Positions 27,323-36,167 of a stretch of DNA of 64,000 bases are shown piece after piece; positions within the stretch are counted from its first letter, which is position 1; every line of letters begins with the position of its first letter. The notes under the pieces were generated by a model. The model saw only the letters and a program-made list of their open reading frames with translations. It made no database searches and was not told where the DNA came from. Made by a program: the position numbers and the translations under genes. Source of the DNA: Parapedobacter pyrenivorans (GTDB lineage: Bacteria > Bacteroidota > Bacteroidia > Sphingobacteriales > Sphingobacteriaceae); assembly GCF_014636865.1 (NCBI RefSeq), contig NZ_BMER01000003.1, forward strand, positions 310,215 through 374,214, given 5' to 3'.

Positions 27323-28141
27323 CTAGATTTTGCCCGCTACCACCATTTGGTCCAACGTAGGCTGTTTGCTACCTCCTACTGGCTCGACTGTGATGGCAAA
27401 CATTTCCACGTCTGCCAAAGCAATCATTTGTTGAAGGGTCTGTTGCGAATCATGCGACTCATAGACCCCTGCGCTGACAGGTTTGCCGGCCACGATACCC
27501 CACAGCTGATATTGCTTGTCCGTCGGTAACTCCGGTAAGTTGGTTGGTTTGAGGTATACCGTGTGGGACACATTATGCCAATAGACCAACGCCCGGTTAT
27601 CATCGTGGCCTGGAACGCCACTGAGTACTACGGCCTTGAAAGCGGGGTCTCCGATCACATCCAGTTCTTGGTGAGCCTCCTGGATTTGCGCCATGAACGT
27701 TTCATTTTGCGCAATCAAGTCGGTTTTTTCTTGCTCCAACTGGCGTATTTGCTGCCGGAAATCAGCCATTTTAAACAAATGAAAAGCAACACTTGCAACA
27801 AATAGTAAAGAAGCCGCAATAGCAAGGACGCGGGTGATGCGATGGGTTTTTGTTTCTCCGATACCGGCGCTGAATCCCGGTGTAGCATCAACTGTTGGCG
27901 TTTCATTCATTTGGCCTTGATCGACCAACGCTTTAAAAATCTTATCTTTAGTATTAGCGGGCGGTGTTTTACCATGCAACAGGGCATAATTCATCAATGC
28001 ATCTTCTGCCTCGCGCAGCGCTTGCCGCACTTCGGGGTATTGCTCAGACAGCTTTACTACCTCGGCATCTTCTGCAGGAGAAGTTAAACCAAGTACATGG
28101 TTTTCAATGATCCCTGATGATATGTATTCCTGTATATTCAA
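27323..28141 (-). CDS. Anti-sigma factor (RskA type), membrane-bound
   Basis: 272 residues: an N-terminal cytoplasmic sigma-binding region (MNIQEYISSGIIENHVLGLTSPAEDAEVVKLSEQYPEVR...; residues 1-90), one membrane helix near residues 105-125 (TRVLAIAASLLFVASVAFHLF), a coiled-coil stretch (FRQQIRQLEQEKTDLIAQNETFMAQIQEAH), and an extracytoplasmic RskA domain (YWHNVSHTVYLKPTNLPELPTDKQYQLWGIVAGKPVSAG) to the end. It should hold the ECF sigma factor encoded 2 bases upstream until a periplasmic signal arrives. The start codon is TTG (28139-28141), since the conserved N-terminus begins exactly there. Confidence 0.9.
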   Translation of the reverse strand: MNIQEYISSGIIENHVLGLTSPAEDAEVVKLSEQYPEVRQALREAEDALMNYALLHGKTPPANTKDKIFKALVDQGQMNETPTVDATPGFSAGIGETKTHRITRVLAIAASLLFVASVAFHLFKMADFRQQIRQLEQEKTDLIAQNETFMAQIQEAHQELDVIGDPAFKAVVLSGVPGHDDNRALVYWHNVSHTVYLKPTNLPELPTDKQYQLWGIVAGKPVSAGVYESHDSQQTLQQMIALADVEMFAITVEPVGGSKQPTLDQMVVAGKI

Positions 28142-28143
28142 CG

Positions 28144-28689
28144 TTAAACAAACAAATGTTTCAATTTCAATAGTGCTGCCCTTGCACGCGTCTTTACAGT
28201 TCCCAAAGGCACATTTAGCTCCTTCGCAATTTCTTCTTGTGTATATCCCTGGAAATAAGCCAAATCAATGATTGCCTTTTGTTCTATTGTAAGCTCATCG
28301 ATTACTTTATTCAACCCAAGGTGATCGGTTTTAATATGATCGGTATAGTCTCCAGGGGCTAATGGTGTTGCCTCGGTCAGCGTTTCGGTCTTGCTGTTAT
28401 TCTTGGACCGCGAGGATCGGATGTAGTCGATAGCTAGGTTTCTAGCGATATTGATCATCCAAGTAAATAGCCGGCCTTTACTGGCATCGTACTGTTCGAT
28501 ATTCCTCCATATCTTAATAAACGCTTCTTGCATCACGTCTGCCGCCTCATCCGCATCGCTGATCACCTTGCAAATCACACCATATACAGCCGCGGAATAG
28601 TTGTCATACAAATAGTTATACGCCCGTTGGCTCTTGAGTTTCAACAACTCAACCAGTTCGGATTCCGTGTATGGCAGTTTTGAGGACAA
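28144..28689 (-). CDS. ECF-type RNA polymerase sigma factor
   Basis: 181 residues with sigma-70 region 2 (AYNYLYDNYSAAVYGVICKVISDADEAADVMQEAFIKIWRNIEQYD; then GRLFTWMINIARNLAIDYIR) and region 4 (IDLAYFQGYTQEEIAKELNVPLGTVKTRARAALLKLK). Region 3 is absent, as in ECF sigma factors. It directs polymerase to stress-response promoters and is controlled by the anti-sigma factor that follows it. No ATG or GTG lies in the open frame upstream; TTG at 28687-28689 is the best start, though an ATT at 28719 in frame would extend it by ten residues. It is divergent from the exported ferritin-like genes, which are likely targets. Confidence 0.9.
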   Translation of the reverse strand: MSSKLPYTESELVELLKLKSQRAYNYLYDNYSAAVYGVICKVISDADEAADVMQEAFIKIWRNIEQYDASKGRLFTWMINIARNLAIDYIRSSRSKNNSKTETLTEATPLAPGDYTDHIKTDHLGLNKVIDELTIEQKAIIDLAYFQGYTQEEIAKELNVPLGTVKTRARAALLKLKHLFV

Positions 28690-28958
28690 ATTGCTTCTGT
28701 AGTCGTAATTCCCGGTAATGATAGCTTTTTTTTCTTGTTTCTGAAAAATAATTCCAATTTAACTGTCGGCCCTAGTGAACCCATCTGACCCGAATGCTGG
28801 CCAATATTGCATCCGAGCTGCCTTACATACGGAAAGTCCGTTCCCTCGGATTTGTGGATCGTGATTTTTATTTTTTTATCGAGCGCTAAATCCGAAGTCC
28901 TGTAGGCCTCGTATATACAGCTGCGTACCATCAAGTAGCGCTAGGTTTAATTAACTAA

Positions 28959-29687
28959 ATGATACAATCCATGAAAAATTCGATTGAAAAAACAGACGGT
29001 CAGCTCCTGTCAGTAGATGGGGTGGCCGAAACATCGGTTAAGCGGCGGCAATTTCTCAAATACGCGGGCGCGGGAGCTGCTGCGGCAGCGTTGGTGGCTT
29101 TGGGATGCAAAAAGGATAATCCCGGCCCGGGTATGGGAGGCAACGAGTTTTATTTTGGCAGTGGTGACATTGCTATTCTGAATTACGCTTATGCATTGGA
29201 GCAACTAGAGGCTGCATTTTACACAGAAGTTGTAGCCAACCCCTACAGCAGTATTTCGGATTGGGAACGTGCGCTGATGACGGACATCAGGGATCATGAA
29301 ATTGCCCACCGCGAATTTTTTAAAGCCGCGCTTGGTCAACAGGCGATTGCATCGTTGACGTTCGATTTCTCTGCCATTAATTTCTCAAGCAGAGGCAGTG
29401 TATTAGCAACGGCCAAGACATTTGAAGATCTCGGCGTATCGGCTTACAACGGTGCCGGTTGGTTGATAGCGGATGTCAACTACCTGGCATTGGCAGGCAA
29501 AATCGTATCGGTTGAGGCGAGGCATGCCGCCTTGGTTCGCGACCTGATTGAGAATGGATCGTTTGCCAATGATGAGGTGATTGACTCGAACGGACTAGAC
29601 CTTTCAAATAGCCCTACGGTGGTCTTGCAAGCAGCTGCACCATTTATCAAATCACCGATAGACGTAACAGATTTACCCACTTACTAA
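28959..29687 (+). CDS. Exported ferritin-like protein 1 (Tat lipoprotein, PF13668 type)
   Basis: 242 residues. The N-terminus carries a twin-arginine signal (KRRQFLKYAGAG, Arg29-Arg30) followed by an Ala-rich hydrophobic stretch and a lipobox ending LGC (Cys50), so the protein should be exported folded by Tat and then lipid-anchored. The mature part is a four-helix ferritin-like domain with intact diiron ligands: EQLEAAFY (helix 1), DHEIAHREFF (ExxH, helix 2), FEDLGVSAY (helix 3), SVEARHAAL (ExxH, helix 4). Function is unknown in this family; metal-dependent oxidation or iron handling in the periplasm is plausible. A second ATG four codons in (28971) is an alternative start. The second paralog follows 11 bases downstream. 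Confidence 0.85.
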   Translation: MIQSMKNSIEKTDGQLLSVDGVAETSVKRRQFLKYAGAGAAAAALVALGCKKDNPGPGMGGNEFYFGSGDIAILNYAYALEQLEAAFYTEVVANPYSSISDWERALMTDIRDHEIAHREFFKAALGQQAIASLTFDFSAINFSSRGSVLATAKTFEDLGVSAYNGAGWLIADVNYLALAGKIVSVEARHAALVRDLIENGSFANDEVIDSNGLDLSNSPTVVLQAAAPFIKSPIDVTDLPTY

Positions 29688-29698
29688 CGAAAAACACC

Positions 29699-30526
29699 AT
29701 GAACTTATTCAGCATATTCGATGAAATCACACACGTGGATCCGGAATTCCACGAACGCATAAGTCCACGCAGAGCGGCTATCAAAAATATCGCTTCGATG
29801 GGCACCAAAGTAGCCTTTGCGGCCATGCCTTTCATGCTGGGGTCGTTATTTAAAAAGGCCTATGGCCAGGTACCCACCGATGTAACCGGCGTGCTCAATT
29901 ACGCGCTTACTTTAGAGTACCTGGAGGCCGAATTCTATACGATGGGCGCAGCTGCGTCCGGCTTGGTCCCTTCGGGCCCACCGAGGGGCGCTATTACCAC
30001 CATACGCGACCATGAAGTCGCACATGTGGCATTCCTAAAACAAGTGCTTGGATCGGACGCAGTTTCCAAGCCTAGTTTTGATTTTACGGCCGGAGGAACC
30101 TTTAACAACGTCTTTACCGATTATGACACGTTTCTGGCGCTTGCTCAAGCATTTGAAGATACAGGTGTAAGGGCATACAAAGGGCAGGCCGGATTATTAA
30201 AGGGCAACCAGGTTGTATTGACCGCGGCACTGCAGATCCATGCAGCTGAAGCCCGCCACGCATCACATATCCGGCAAATGAGACGCGCCCGGGGAGGTGC
30301 AGCCGGCAGCCAAAAACCGTGGATAACTGGGGCAAATGACAGTGGAATAGGTGCCGTGGTAGACCCCATATACGCTGGCGAGGACAATGTAATGCAAGCC
30401 GATGTGGATATCACCTCCTTAAATGGAGTGGGAGGCAAACTGTCCGCTGATGCGGCAACCCAGTCTTTTGACGAACCGCTGACTGCAGAAGCGGTTTTGG
30501 CCATTGCGGGATTATTTATTAAGTAA
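29699..30526 (+). CDS. Exported ferritin-like protein 2 (Tat substrate, PF13668 type)
   Basis: 275 residues. A twin-arginine motif (SPRRAAIKNIAS, Arg24-Arg25) precedes a hydrophobic segment (TKVAFAAMPFMLGSLF) ending near AYGQ, a normal cleavage site; there is no lipobox, in contrast to its upstream partner. The ferritin-like domain keeps the diiron ligands in LEYLEAEFY, DHEVAHVAFL, FEDTGVRAY and AAEARHASHI. It has a longer C-terminal tail (about 200-275). The two proteins are clear paralogs sharing the order of ligands and the VLNYA(L/Y) start of helix 1, and probably act together. Followed by a terminator hairpin. Confidence 0.85.
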   Translation: MNLFSIFDEITHVDPEFHERISPRRAAIKNIASMGTKVAFAAMPFMLGSLFKKAYGQVPTDVTGVLNYALTLEYLEAEFYTMGAAASGLVPSGPPRGAITTIRDHEVAHVAFLKQVLGSDAVSKPSFDFTAGGTFNNVFTDYDTFLALAQAFEDTGVRAYKGQAGLLKGNQVVLTAALQIHAAEARHASHIRQMRRARGGAAGSQKPWITGANDSGIGAVVDPIYAGEDNVMQADVDITSLNGVGGKLSADAATQSFDEPLTAEAVLAIAGLFIK

Positions 30527-30551
30527 GGGACAAAAGTCCTGCTAAGAGAAC

Positions 30552-30580
30552 AAAGTCCTGCCCCTTCGGAGCAGGACTTT
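30552..30580. terminator. Terminator after the ferritin-like pair
   Basis: Perfect 10-bp stem AAAGTCCTGC (30552-30561) and GCAGGACTTT (30571-30580) with a 9-base loop, then TTTT on the plus strand. It lies between convergent genes and could also serve the receptor gene on the other strand. A second copy of the left arm sits 19 bases upstream (30533-30542). Confidence 0.75.
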
Positions 30581-30595
30581 TGCCATTTGGTCGCA

Positions 30596-33052
30596 TCAAA
30601 ACTCCTTTTCTCCAAACTCGCTTCTCGGAAGTGTAATCTGGCGCGTCAGCCGATTCAGATTGAACGAAAGGCTAAGCATAATCACGTCCGTTTCATAAAT
30701 ATAGTTGGTGGTAGTATAAAAGTCCGGCGCCCAAGTGGTAATCCGTTGCTCATTACTGGGTAAAATACCTAGCCCGATATGCTGCCATTGCACAAGCGCA
30801 GTCAATGCACCCGCCATAAATGTATGCTTTAATGACAGATTGGGCGAAAGGAAACGCGAGTCTTCTCCCTGCACCGTCGGCCTAGCAGACAAATAATTTA
30901 CATTACCCTGGACACTGAATTGCTGGGTTAGCTGAAAATTAGCATTGCCGTTAATCGAATACACCCAAGCCTGATTTTCGCGGGCTTCTAGGTAATCCAA
31001 AACAACCCCGGTTGTGCGGCTATGGTACACGTTAGTACCCAAATATAGCTGCATCCATTTCGTTGGCGAATAGTTAGTACCGAGCTCGAAGCCAATGCGG
31101 TTCGCCCGATCGGCATTGGTAAAGACGCGATTCAATATAGTATCCGCAAATACACTGTTGACGCGTTGGATGGGGTTCTTAATATCCTGAAAATATGCGG
31201 TTGCAAAGAATGAGCCCTGCTTAAAATCACGTATCATCCCTAGCTCAGCCAAATAGATAAATTCCGGCAACAGGTTCGCGTCACCTTGTTCCAGCGTTTC
31301 TGAGTGCTCCCGCTCGGGAATGGGATTCAATTCAAAATTACTGGTGCGTTGCACCCTCCTGGAGATACCAGCCTTGGTTTTCCACCCATTGTCAAAACTA
31401 TACAGCACGCTTGCAGAAGGAAACAAATTGTGCAAAGTCAGTTGGTAATCATCCTCACTGATGGAATTGACATCCAGATTGCGATTGGCATACTCATAAC
31501 GCAATCCGCCCATATACTCCAACCGGTCGGACTTGCCTGAATACTGAGAATAGACCGAATGAATTTGATTGATTGCCTTTACCTCACCAGTAAACGCAGG
31601 CACCGTTGTAAAACCAGTCTCACCGGCCTCCTTTACGGAATACACGAATTGACCATGCTGTTTATCCAACCGGTATTGGTAACCACTTTCCCACATCCCC
31701 TGCCCTATCGGTATAGCGACGTCGACTTTTCCACGGAATCCATCTAACGGATTCCGGTAGGTGCTTACCGTATTTTGAATGGTATCGGCAGCCACGATAT
31801 TTCGGTTTAGCGTCGAGCCATTCAGGCCGGCATGTTCATAAAGCGTTGAAAAACTAAGCTTGGCGCCATTTGAAAAGGTATGGCTGTAATCGAGGTTTCC
31901 CAAGAGAAAGTCGCCCTGCTTGTTTTGCAGGTTAGGATTGAAATATTGATTCCATCCAATGACGGTACCCGTACCGAGCTCGGTCGTAACGTTATCATAA
32001 TGGATATCCGCCACCCGATCCTGGAACTTGTGGCCAGCGAAGAAACCGGCAGAGACTTCGTTGCGGGTGTTCGGCGTAAAGACAATGTTGAACCGCCCAC
32101 CATAGTTGTATTTATCGAAGCTACGCTCACCGTACGACGGAAACGATGTTTTGTGATTATCTACTAGCGTAAAGACATCCCCGTCTCGGAGGCCGGCGTT
32201 ATCATTGCGAAGGTAGTTGGCACCCAATGAAACATCCCATTTTCCACGCCGGTAATTTGCCGTAACATCAGCACCATAACGTTGCTGTCTTTCGGCATTG
32301 TCATAATCATTGGTGGATGGTAATCCGCCCTGGATATTGGTAATGACAGCGAGTCCATCACCTGCCCCTTTTTTTGTCGTCACATTGATGATACCACCCC
32401 TGCCATCGGGGTCGTACTTGGCTGAAGGCGAAGTAATCAATTCGATGTTTTCCACCTGATTGGCGGGCAGTTGGCTAAGAAAAGTTGTAGCATCGGATTG
32501 TATGGGCTTTCCGTTGACCAATACGAGGAATCCCTGAGCGCCCCGCATGGTGATCTGGCCCTGTCCGTCTACGGAAACAGCTGGCATATTGCGAATTACG
32601 TCTATTGCCGTACCCCCTTTGGCAGCATCGAATTGCTCCGCACGGTAGACCTGTTTGTCGATCTTGTTGAAGCTTTGCAGCCGCTGGCCGGTTACCTGCG
32701 CTTCATTTAAGAACCGCGGGTCCACGTTGAGCGCTATGCTGCCTATATCAACGACTTGCCTATCTGCCACCACTATCCGCAATGATTCGGCCGTCTTGTA
32801 GCCTAAAAATTGTAGACGGACGAAATAATTACCTCGCTTCACGTCATCGAATAGAAAGCGACCATCAGCATCGGAAAGTTGGCCATCGATTAAGGAAGAG
32901 TCTTTGGCTAAGCACAGGGAAACGCTGACGAAAGCCAATGGGCTTTCTGCCGCCTTATCAAATGCGATGCCGCTAATAGATCCTGTTTGTGCAGTGAGTT
33001 CTCCTGTTAATAACGCTAGAAAACCTGTAAGCAATAGGTATGATTTTTTCAT
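30596..33052 (-). CDS. TonB-dependent outer-membrane receptor (OMP_b-brl_3 type)
   Basis: 818 residues from ATG 33050-33052, which gives a clean signal peptide (MKKSYLLLTGFLALLTGELTAQ). A GTG/TTG-type start nine codons earlier is less likely because transcription from the box at 33096 would leave almost no leader. The parts are a carboxypeptidase-like domain (about 23-105), a plug (about 115-230; FLVLVNGKPIQ, PSAKYDPDGRGGIINVTTKKG) and the barrel. The PDGRGGIINV signature is typical of a large Sphingobacteriia subgroup with unknown cargo. It is a one-gene unit next to a second AraC regulator gene in the same orientation, which may control it. Confidence 0.85.
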   Translation of the reverse strand: MKKSYLLLTGFLALLTGELTAQTGSISGIAFDKAAESPLAFVSVSLCLAKDSSLIDGQLSDADGRFLFDDVKRGNYFVRLQFLGYKTAESLRIVVADRQVVDIGSIALNVDPRFLNEAQVTGQRLQSFNKIDKQVYRAEQFDAAKGGTAIDVIRNMPAVSVDGQGQITMRGAQGFLVLVNGKPIQSDATTFLSQLPANQVENIELITSPSAKYDPDGRGGIINVTTKKGAGDGLAVITNIQGGLPSTNDYDNAERQQRYGADVTANYRRGKWDVSLGANYLRNDNAGLRDGDVFTLVDNHKTSFPSYGERSFDKYNYGGRFNIVFTPNTRNEVSAGFFAGHKFQDRVADIHYDNVTTELGTGTVIGWNQYFNPNLQNKQGDFLLGNLDYSHTFSNGAKLSFSTLYEHAGLNGSTLNRNIVAADTIQNTVSTYRNPLDGFRGKVDVAIPIGQGMWESGYQYRLDKQHGQFVYSVKEAGETGFTTVPAFTGEVKAINQIHSVYSQYSGKSDRLEYMGGLRYEYANRNLDVNSISEDDYQLTLHNLFPSASVLYSFDNGWKTKAGISRRVQRTSNFELNPIPEREHSETLEQGDANLLPEFIYLAELGMIRDFKQGSFFATAYFQDIKNPIQRVNSVFADTILNRVFTNADRANRIGFELGTNYSPTKWMQLYLGTNVYHSRTTGVVLDYLEARENQAWVYSINGNANFQLTQQFSVQGNVNYLSARPTVQGEDSRFLSPNLSLKHTFMAGALTALVQWQHIGLGILPSNEQRITTWAPDFYTTTNYIYETDVIMLSLSFNLNRLTRQITLPRSEFGEKEF

Positions 33053-33095
33053 TTTTTCATTGATATTGGCCAAAACCATGCAGTAGTAGACGCTG

Positions 33096-33103
33096 CAAAG
33101 TTA
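33096..33103 (-). promoter_or_regulatory. Candidate -7 promoter box of the receptor gene
   Basis: Minus strand TAACTTTG matches TAnnTTTG; transcription would start near 33090, leaving about 38 bases before the chosen ATG. Confidence 0.45.
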
Positions 33104-33168
33104 GTTGCACGGATTGGCTATATGCGGTCTATTTGAAAATATGGTGGTACAAAACAATGACAGATTTG

Positions 33169-33981
33169 TTAGTCCAATTGCCTGAAGACTTTGGGGGTAT
33201 TTCCGCTATGACGCTTAAAATATTTAATAAAATGTGAGCTATCGGCAAATCCGAACCGCATAGCAATTTGGTTGATCGTCATATCCGTATAAAGCAACAG
33301 GCGTTTAGCCTCTCCGACCAGATGAATTGCGATAAAGGATGCCGCTGACTGGCCGACGGCCTTACGGCAGACCGTATTTAGATTCTGAGGTGTAGTATTC
33401 AGCAGCCCGGCGTAGTGGGCGACATTGTTGCACAGCATTTCGGTTTGTCCGAGCAGTGCGTCAAAACGCTGAAACATATCAGATAAACCCATATGCCCGT
33501 ATGCCGTTGGGCGGGATTGCTGTAGCAGTTTGGCCAATAACGCTTTGAGTAGTCCCTCGATTACCTGGTCGCGATGCGGAAGTAATAAATTCCACTCCGT
33601 GAGTAACAAATCGAAAAGGGCCGTTAGGCTCTCCGGGGCAGAGACGGGCAAATAGGTAATCGAGCTTACTTTAGCGAGCAGTTCGTTAAGAGATTTATCG
33701 AGGCTATTATCTACGTATTGCTTTTTGATGATTAGTACGTAGCCTCTTGGTTCGCCAGTCAGCTCCCAGTGATGGACCTGTTCCTTTCTGATTACAAAAA
33801 ATACCGGTGGGGTCACGTGATAGCGTTTGCCATCAATGATATGCCACCCACCTCCGTCATTGAGCAGAACAAACTCAAAATAGCTATTGTGCTTGTGGGG
33901 GAGCGTGGTCCGGATATCCTTTCGGAATTCCGCGATTTTTATGTCTTGTCGGCTGTCAATCTTATTCTTAACGCGGAGCAT
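33169..33981 (-). CDS. AraC-family transcriptional regulator with cupin-like sensor domain
   Basis: 270 residues. Residues 20-120 look like an AraC cupin arm (LPHKHNSYFEFVLLNDGGGWHIIDGKRYHVTPPVFFVIRKEQVHHWEL), containing the HKH...E and HHW pattern usual for sugar-type sensors. The last ~95 residues are the AraC double helix-turn-helix (NVAHYAGLLNTTPQNLNTVCRKAVGQSAASFI, then TINQIAMRFGFADSSHFIKYFKRHSGNTPKVFR). It lies between kup and a TonB receptor gene, all on the minus strand; the receptor is the most likely target. Ligand unknown. Confidence 0.88.
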   Translation of the reverse strand: MLRVKNKIDSRQDIKIAEFRKDIRTTLPHKHNSYFEFVLLNDGGGWHIIDGKRYHVTPPVFFVIRKEQVHHWELTGEPRGYVLIIKKQYVDNSLDKSLNELLAKVSSITYLPVSAPESLTALFDLLLTEWNLLLPHRDQVIEGLLKALLAKLLQQSRPTAYGHMGLSDMFQRFDALLGQTEMLCNNVAHYAGLLNTTPQNLNTVCRKAVGQSAASFIAIHLVGEAKRLLLYTDMTINQIAMRFGFADSSHFIKYFKRHSGNTPKVFRQLD

Positions 33982-34044
33982 ACGAAATAAAGCTGGCCGA
34001 AGTTACAAATCTTTACTGTGTTTGCAAATGGCACCTAAACGATA

Positions 34045-35988
34045 TCACTTTGTCCTTCTCAGTTGTTCCTTTTTCCGAAACGATGACGGAACCATTAAAG
34101 GAACCCGTTCAATGGTGACAAAACTGGAATCAAGACCAAATCCGCGTTCTTCAGAGAGGCTGAATACCTTCAACGCACTGTAGATATCTAGCACGATACG
34201 CTCGGCAAAATTGAACTCCGATGAGTTAGATAAAATGCGCTCCAGGACAATGAACCGGAAGTCTCCATCAATGCCATGTTTGCGCAGGGTATCAAAATTG
34301 CTTTTGATATCCACCTCGCCATTGGCTACCAGGTTTTCTACGACTTCCCGAAACAACACGCTTATTCGCTGCTCATCACGGAATCCCAATCGGAAATCAA
34401 TCCGGATCAGCCTCCCTGGAATCAACTGCGTGATTTCATATTCGCCTGTATAGGGTGAATCTGTCACATCAACATGTACCAACCAGTATACATCGGCCCG
34501 CTTTGGCTTCTTCTTCACAATGGAATAGATGATACTTTCTTCGATCTCAAAATCGAAATTGGCACTGGTGAGGTAGACCAACTGGGATGAATAAAGTGGG
34601 ATGGATTTATCCTTGCCGATTTCTGAAATTATGGCCGTGTACTTACCGATATCAACAAAACGCGTGTGCCTATTCTTAATTTTCCGTGCCCACCACCAGC
34701 AAAGCATCAAGGAAAAGATAATCGCCGTTATCAGCAGTGTAAGCCAGCCGCCATGGGTGAATTTGGAAACATTGCCCACAAAAAAAGTCAGCTCAATGGC
34801 GAGGTATACAACAAGGAAGCTGAAGGCAAATATCTTCGGAACCCGCTTCTGTAAAAGAAAGACGGTCATCAGTACCGTGGTGACAATAAAGCTAATGTTT
34901 ATTGCCAGTCCGTATGCCGCTTCCATCTTAGCGGATTCACGGAATACCAGGATGACGATAATACAACCTATCAACAATATCCAGTTTGCCGAGGGCACGT
35001 AGAGCTGTCCTTTGAGCAGATTAGGATGTACGATGCGCACTTTAGGCCATAGGTTAAGCCGCACGGCTTCAGAGACAAGCGTGAAAGCGCCGGAAATCAT
35101 GGCCTGGCTGGCAATGACAGCAGCCAGGGTAGCCACCGAAATGCCATAGGGTATAAACCATTTGGGCATCACCATATAAAATGGATTACTGCCCGAGAGC
35201 AACGCACCATCGTGTTCGAGCAACCACGCCCCCTGCCCAAAATAATTGCAAAGCAGGCAGGCTTTCACAAATATCCATGAAATCCGGATGTTCTTAAGTC
35301 CACAATGACCAAGATCGGAATAAAGTGCCTCGGCCCCCGTGGTACAAAGGAAAACAGCACCGATGATCAAAAGCGAGTTGGGGTGGCTAGCGATCGTCTG
35401 GACCGCATAATGTGGACTGATGGCCATGAGGACAGCTGGATTACCGAGCAAATGCGCAAGACCCAATATCGCCAGCATGGAAAACCAGATCAACATTACC
35501 GGACCGAATAACCGGCCCACCACAGCGGTACCGAACCGCTGAAGGGAGAAAAGTGCAACGACGATGACCAGCACAATCGGCACGGTTTGCAACTGCGGAT
35601 AAAAAATGTCCAATCCCTCGATTGCTGACGAAATGGTTATGGCTGGCGTAATCATGCCATCGGCCAAAAGCGCTGCCCCACCGAGCATAGCGGGGAATAC
35701 GATCCATTTACCCCGCTTTCGGACAAGGGAAAAAAGGGAAAGAATACCACCCTCACCCTTATTATCAGCCCGCAATGTGATGATGACGTACTTGATGGTT
35801 GTCTGCAGCGTGAGTGTCCAAAAAATGCACGAAAGGCCACCGTATACCAGTTCGGGGTTAATACTGTCCTGCCCTATAATCGCTTTGAAGACATATAAAG
35901 GGGACGTGCCAATATCACCGTAGATAATGCCTAGCGCGATAAGAAGCCCGGCTGCGGTAAGCGGATGTTTGGCCGATTGCTGCTGCAT
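34045..35988 (-). CDS. kup: Kup-family low-affinity potassium uptake protein
   Basis: 647 residues with about twelve membrane helices in the first 430 residues and a cytoplasmic C-terminal domain, the normal Kup (HAK/KUP) architecture. The N-terminal signature GIIYGDIGTSPLYVFKAI is the family's most conserved segment, followed by the acidic pocket around LRADNKGEGGILSLFSLV. Kup is a constitutive K+/H+ symporter. It lies downstream of the Kdp sensor kinase with its own promoter box (36011-36018), so this region carries both constitutive and inducible potassium uptake. Confidence 0.95.
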   Translation of the reverse strand: MQQQSAKHPLTAAGLLIALGIIYGDIGTSPLYVFKAIIGQDSINPELVYGGLSCIFWTLTLQTTIKYVIITLRADNKGEGGILSLFSLVRKRGKWIVFPAMLGGAALLADGMITPAITISSAIEGLDIFYPQLQTVPIVLVIVVALFSLQRFGTAVVGRLFGPVMLIWFSMLAILGLAHLLGNPAVLMAISPHYAVQTIASHPNSLLIIGAVFLCTTGAEALYSDLGHCGLKNIRISWIFVKACLLCNYFGQGAWLLEHDGALLSGSNPFYMVMPKWFIPYGISVATLAAVIASQAMISGAFTLVSEAVRLNLWPKVRIVHPNLLKGQLYVPSANWILLIGCIIVILVFRESAKMEAAYGLAINISFIVTTVLMTVFLLQKRVPKIFAFSFLVVYLAIELTFFVGNVSKFTHGGWLTLLITAIIFSLMLCWWWARKIKNRHTRFVDIGKYTAIISEIGKDKSIPLYSSQLVYLTSANFDFEIEESIIYSIVKKKPKRADVYWLVHVDVTDSPYTGEYEITQLIPGRLIRIDFRLGFRDEQRISVLFREVVENLVANGEVDIKSNFDTLRKHGIDGDFRFIVLERILSNSSEFNFAERIVLDIYSALKVFSLSEERGFGLDSSFVTIERVPLMVPSSFRKKEQLRRTK

Positions 35989-36010
35989 TGTTGTCGTCGT
36001 TATTCGCTTG

Positions 36011-36018
36011 CAAACATA
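36011..36018 (-). promoter_or_regulatory. -7 promoter box of kup
   Basis: Minus strand TATGTTTG matches TAnnTTTG, 22 bases upstream of the kup ATG in the 179-base gap behind the kinase gene. Confidence 0.5.
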
Positions 36019-36167
36019 CTATTTATCAATTAATATCCCATTTCTGGGAAACCGAAATACTTTTTTCGTCAACAGCAGAGTTATATCCGATAGCAAAACG
36101 CATATATACAAGTCGTAATACATGCTGCCATGTAAGGATAAATCGCGTAGTCACTAACCTCGGGAGA

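Noticed and set aside
28690-28958. Search for an ECF-type promoter (GGAAC...CGTC) in front of the ferritin-like genes
   Set aside because: GGAAC and CGTA-like words occur, but with wrong spacing or strand, so no promoter is called.
36119-36134. Small hairpin TACATG/CATGTA behind the Kdp kinase gene
   Set aside because: Six-bp arms, 4-base loop and no T run; too weak to call a terminator.
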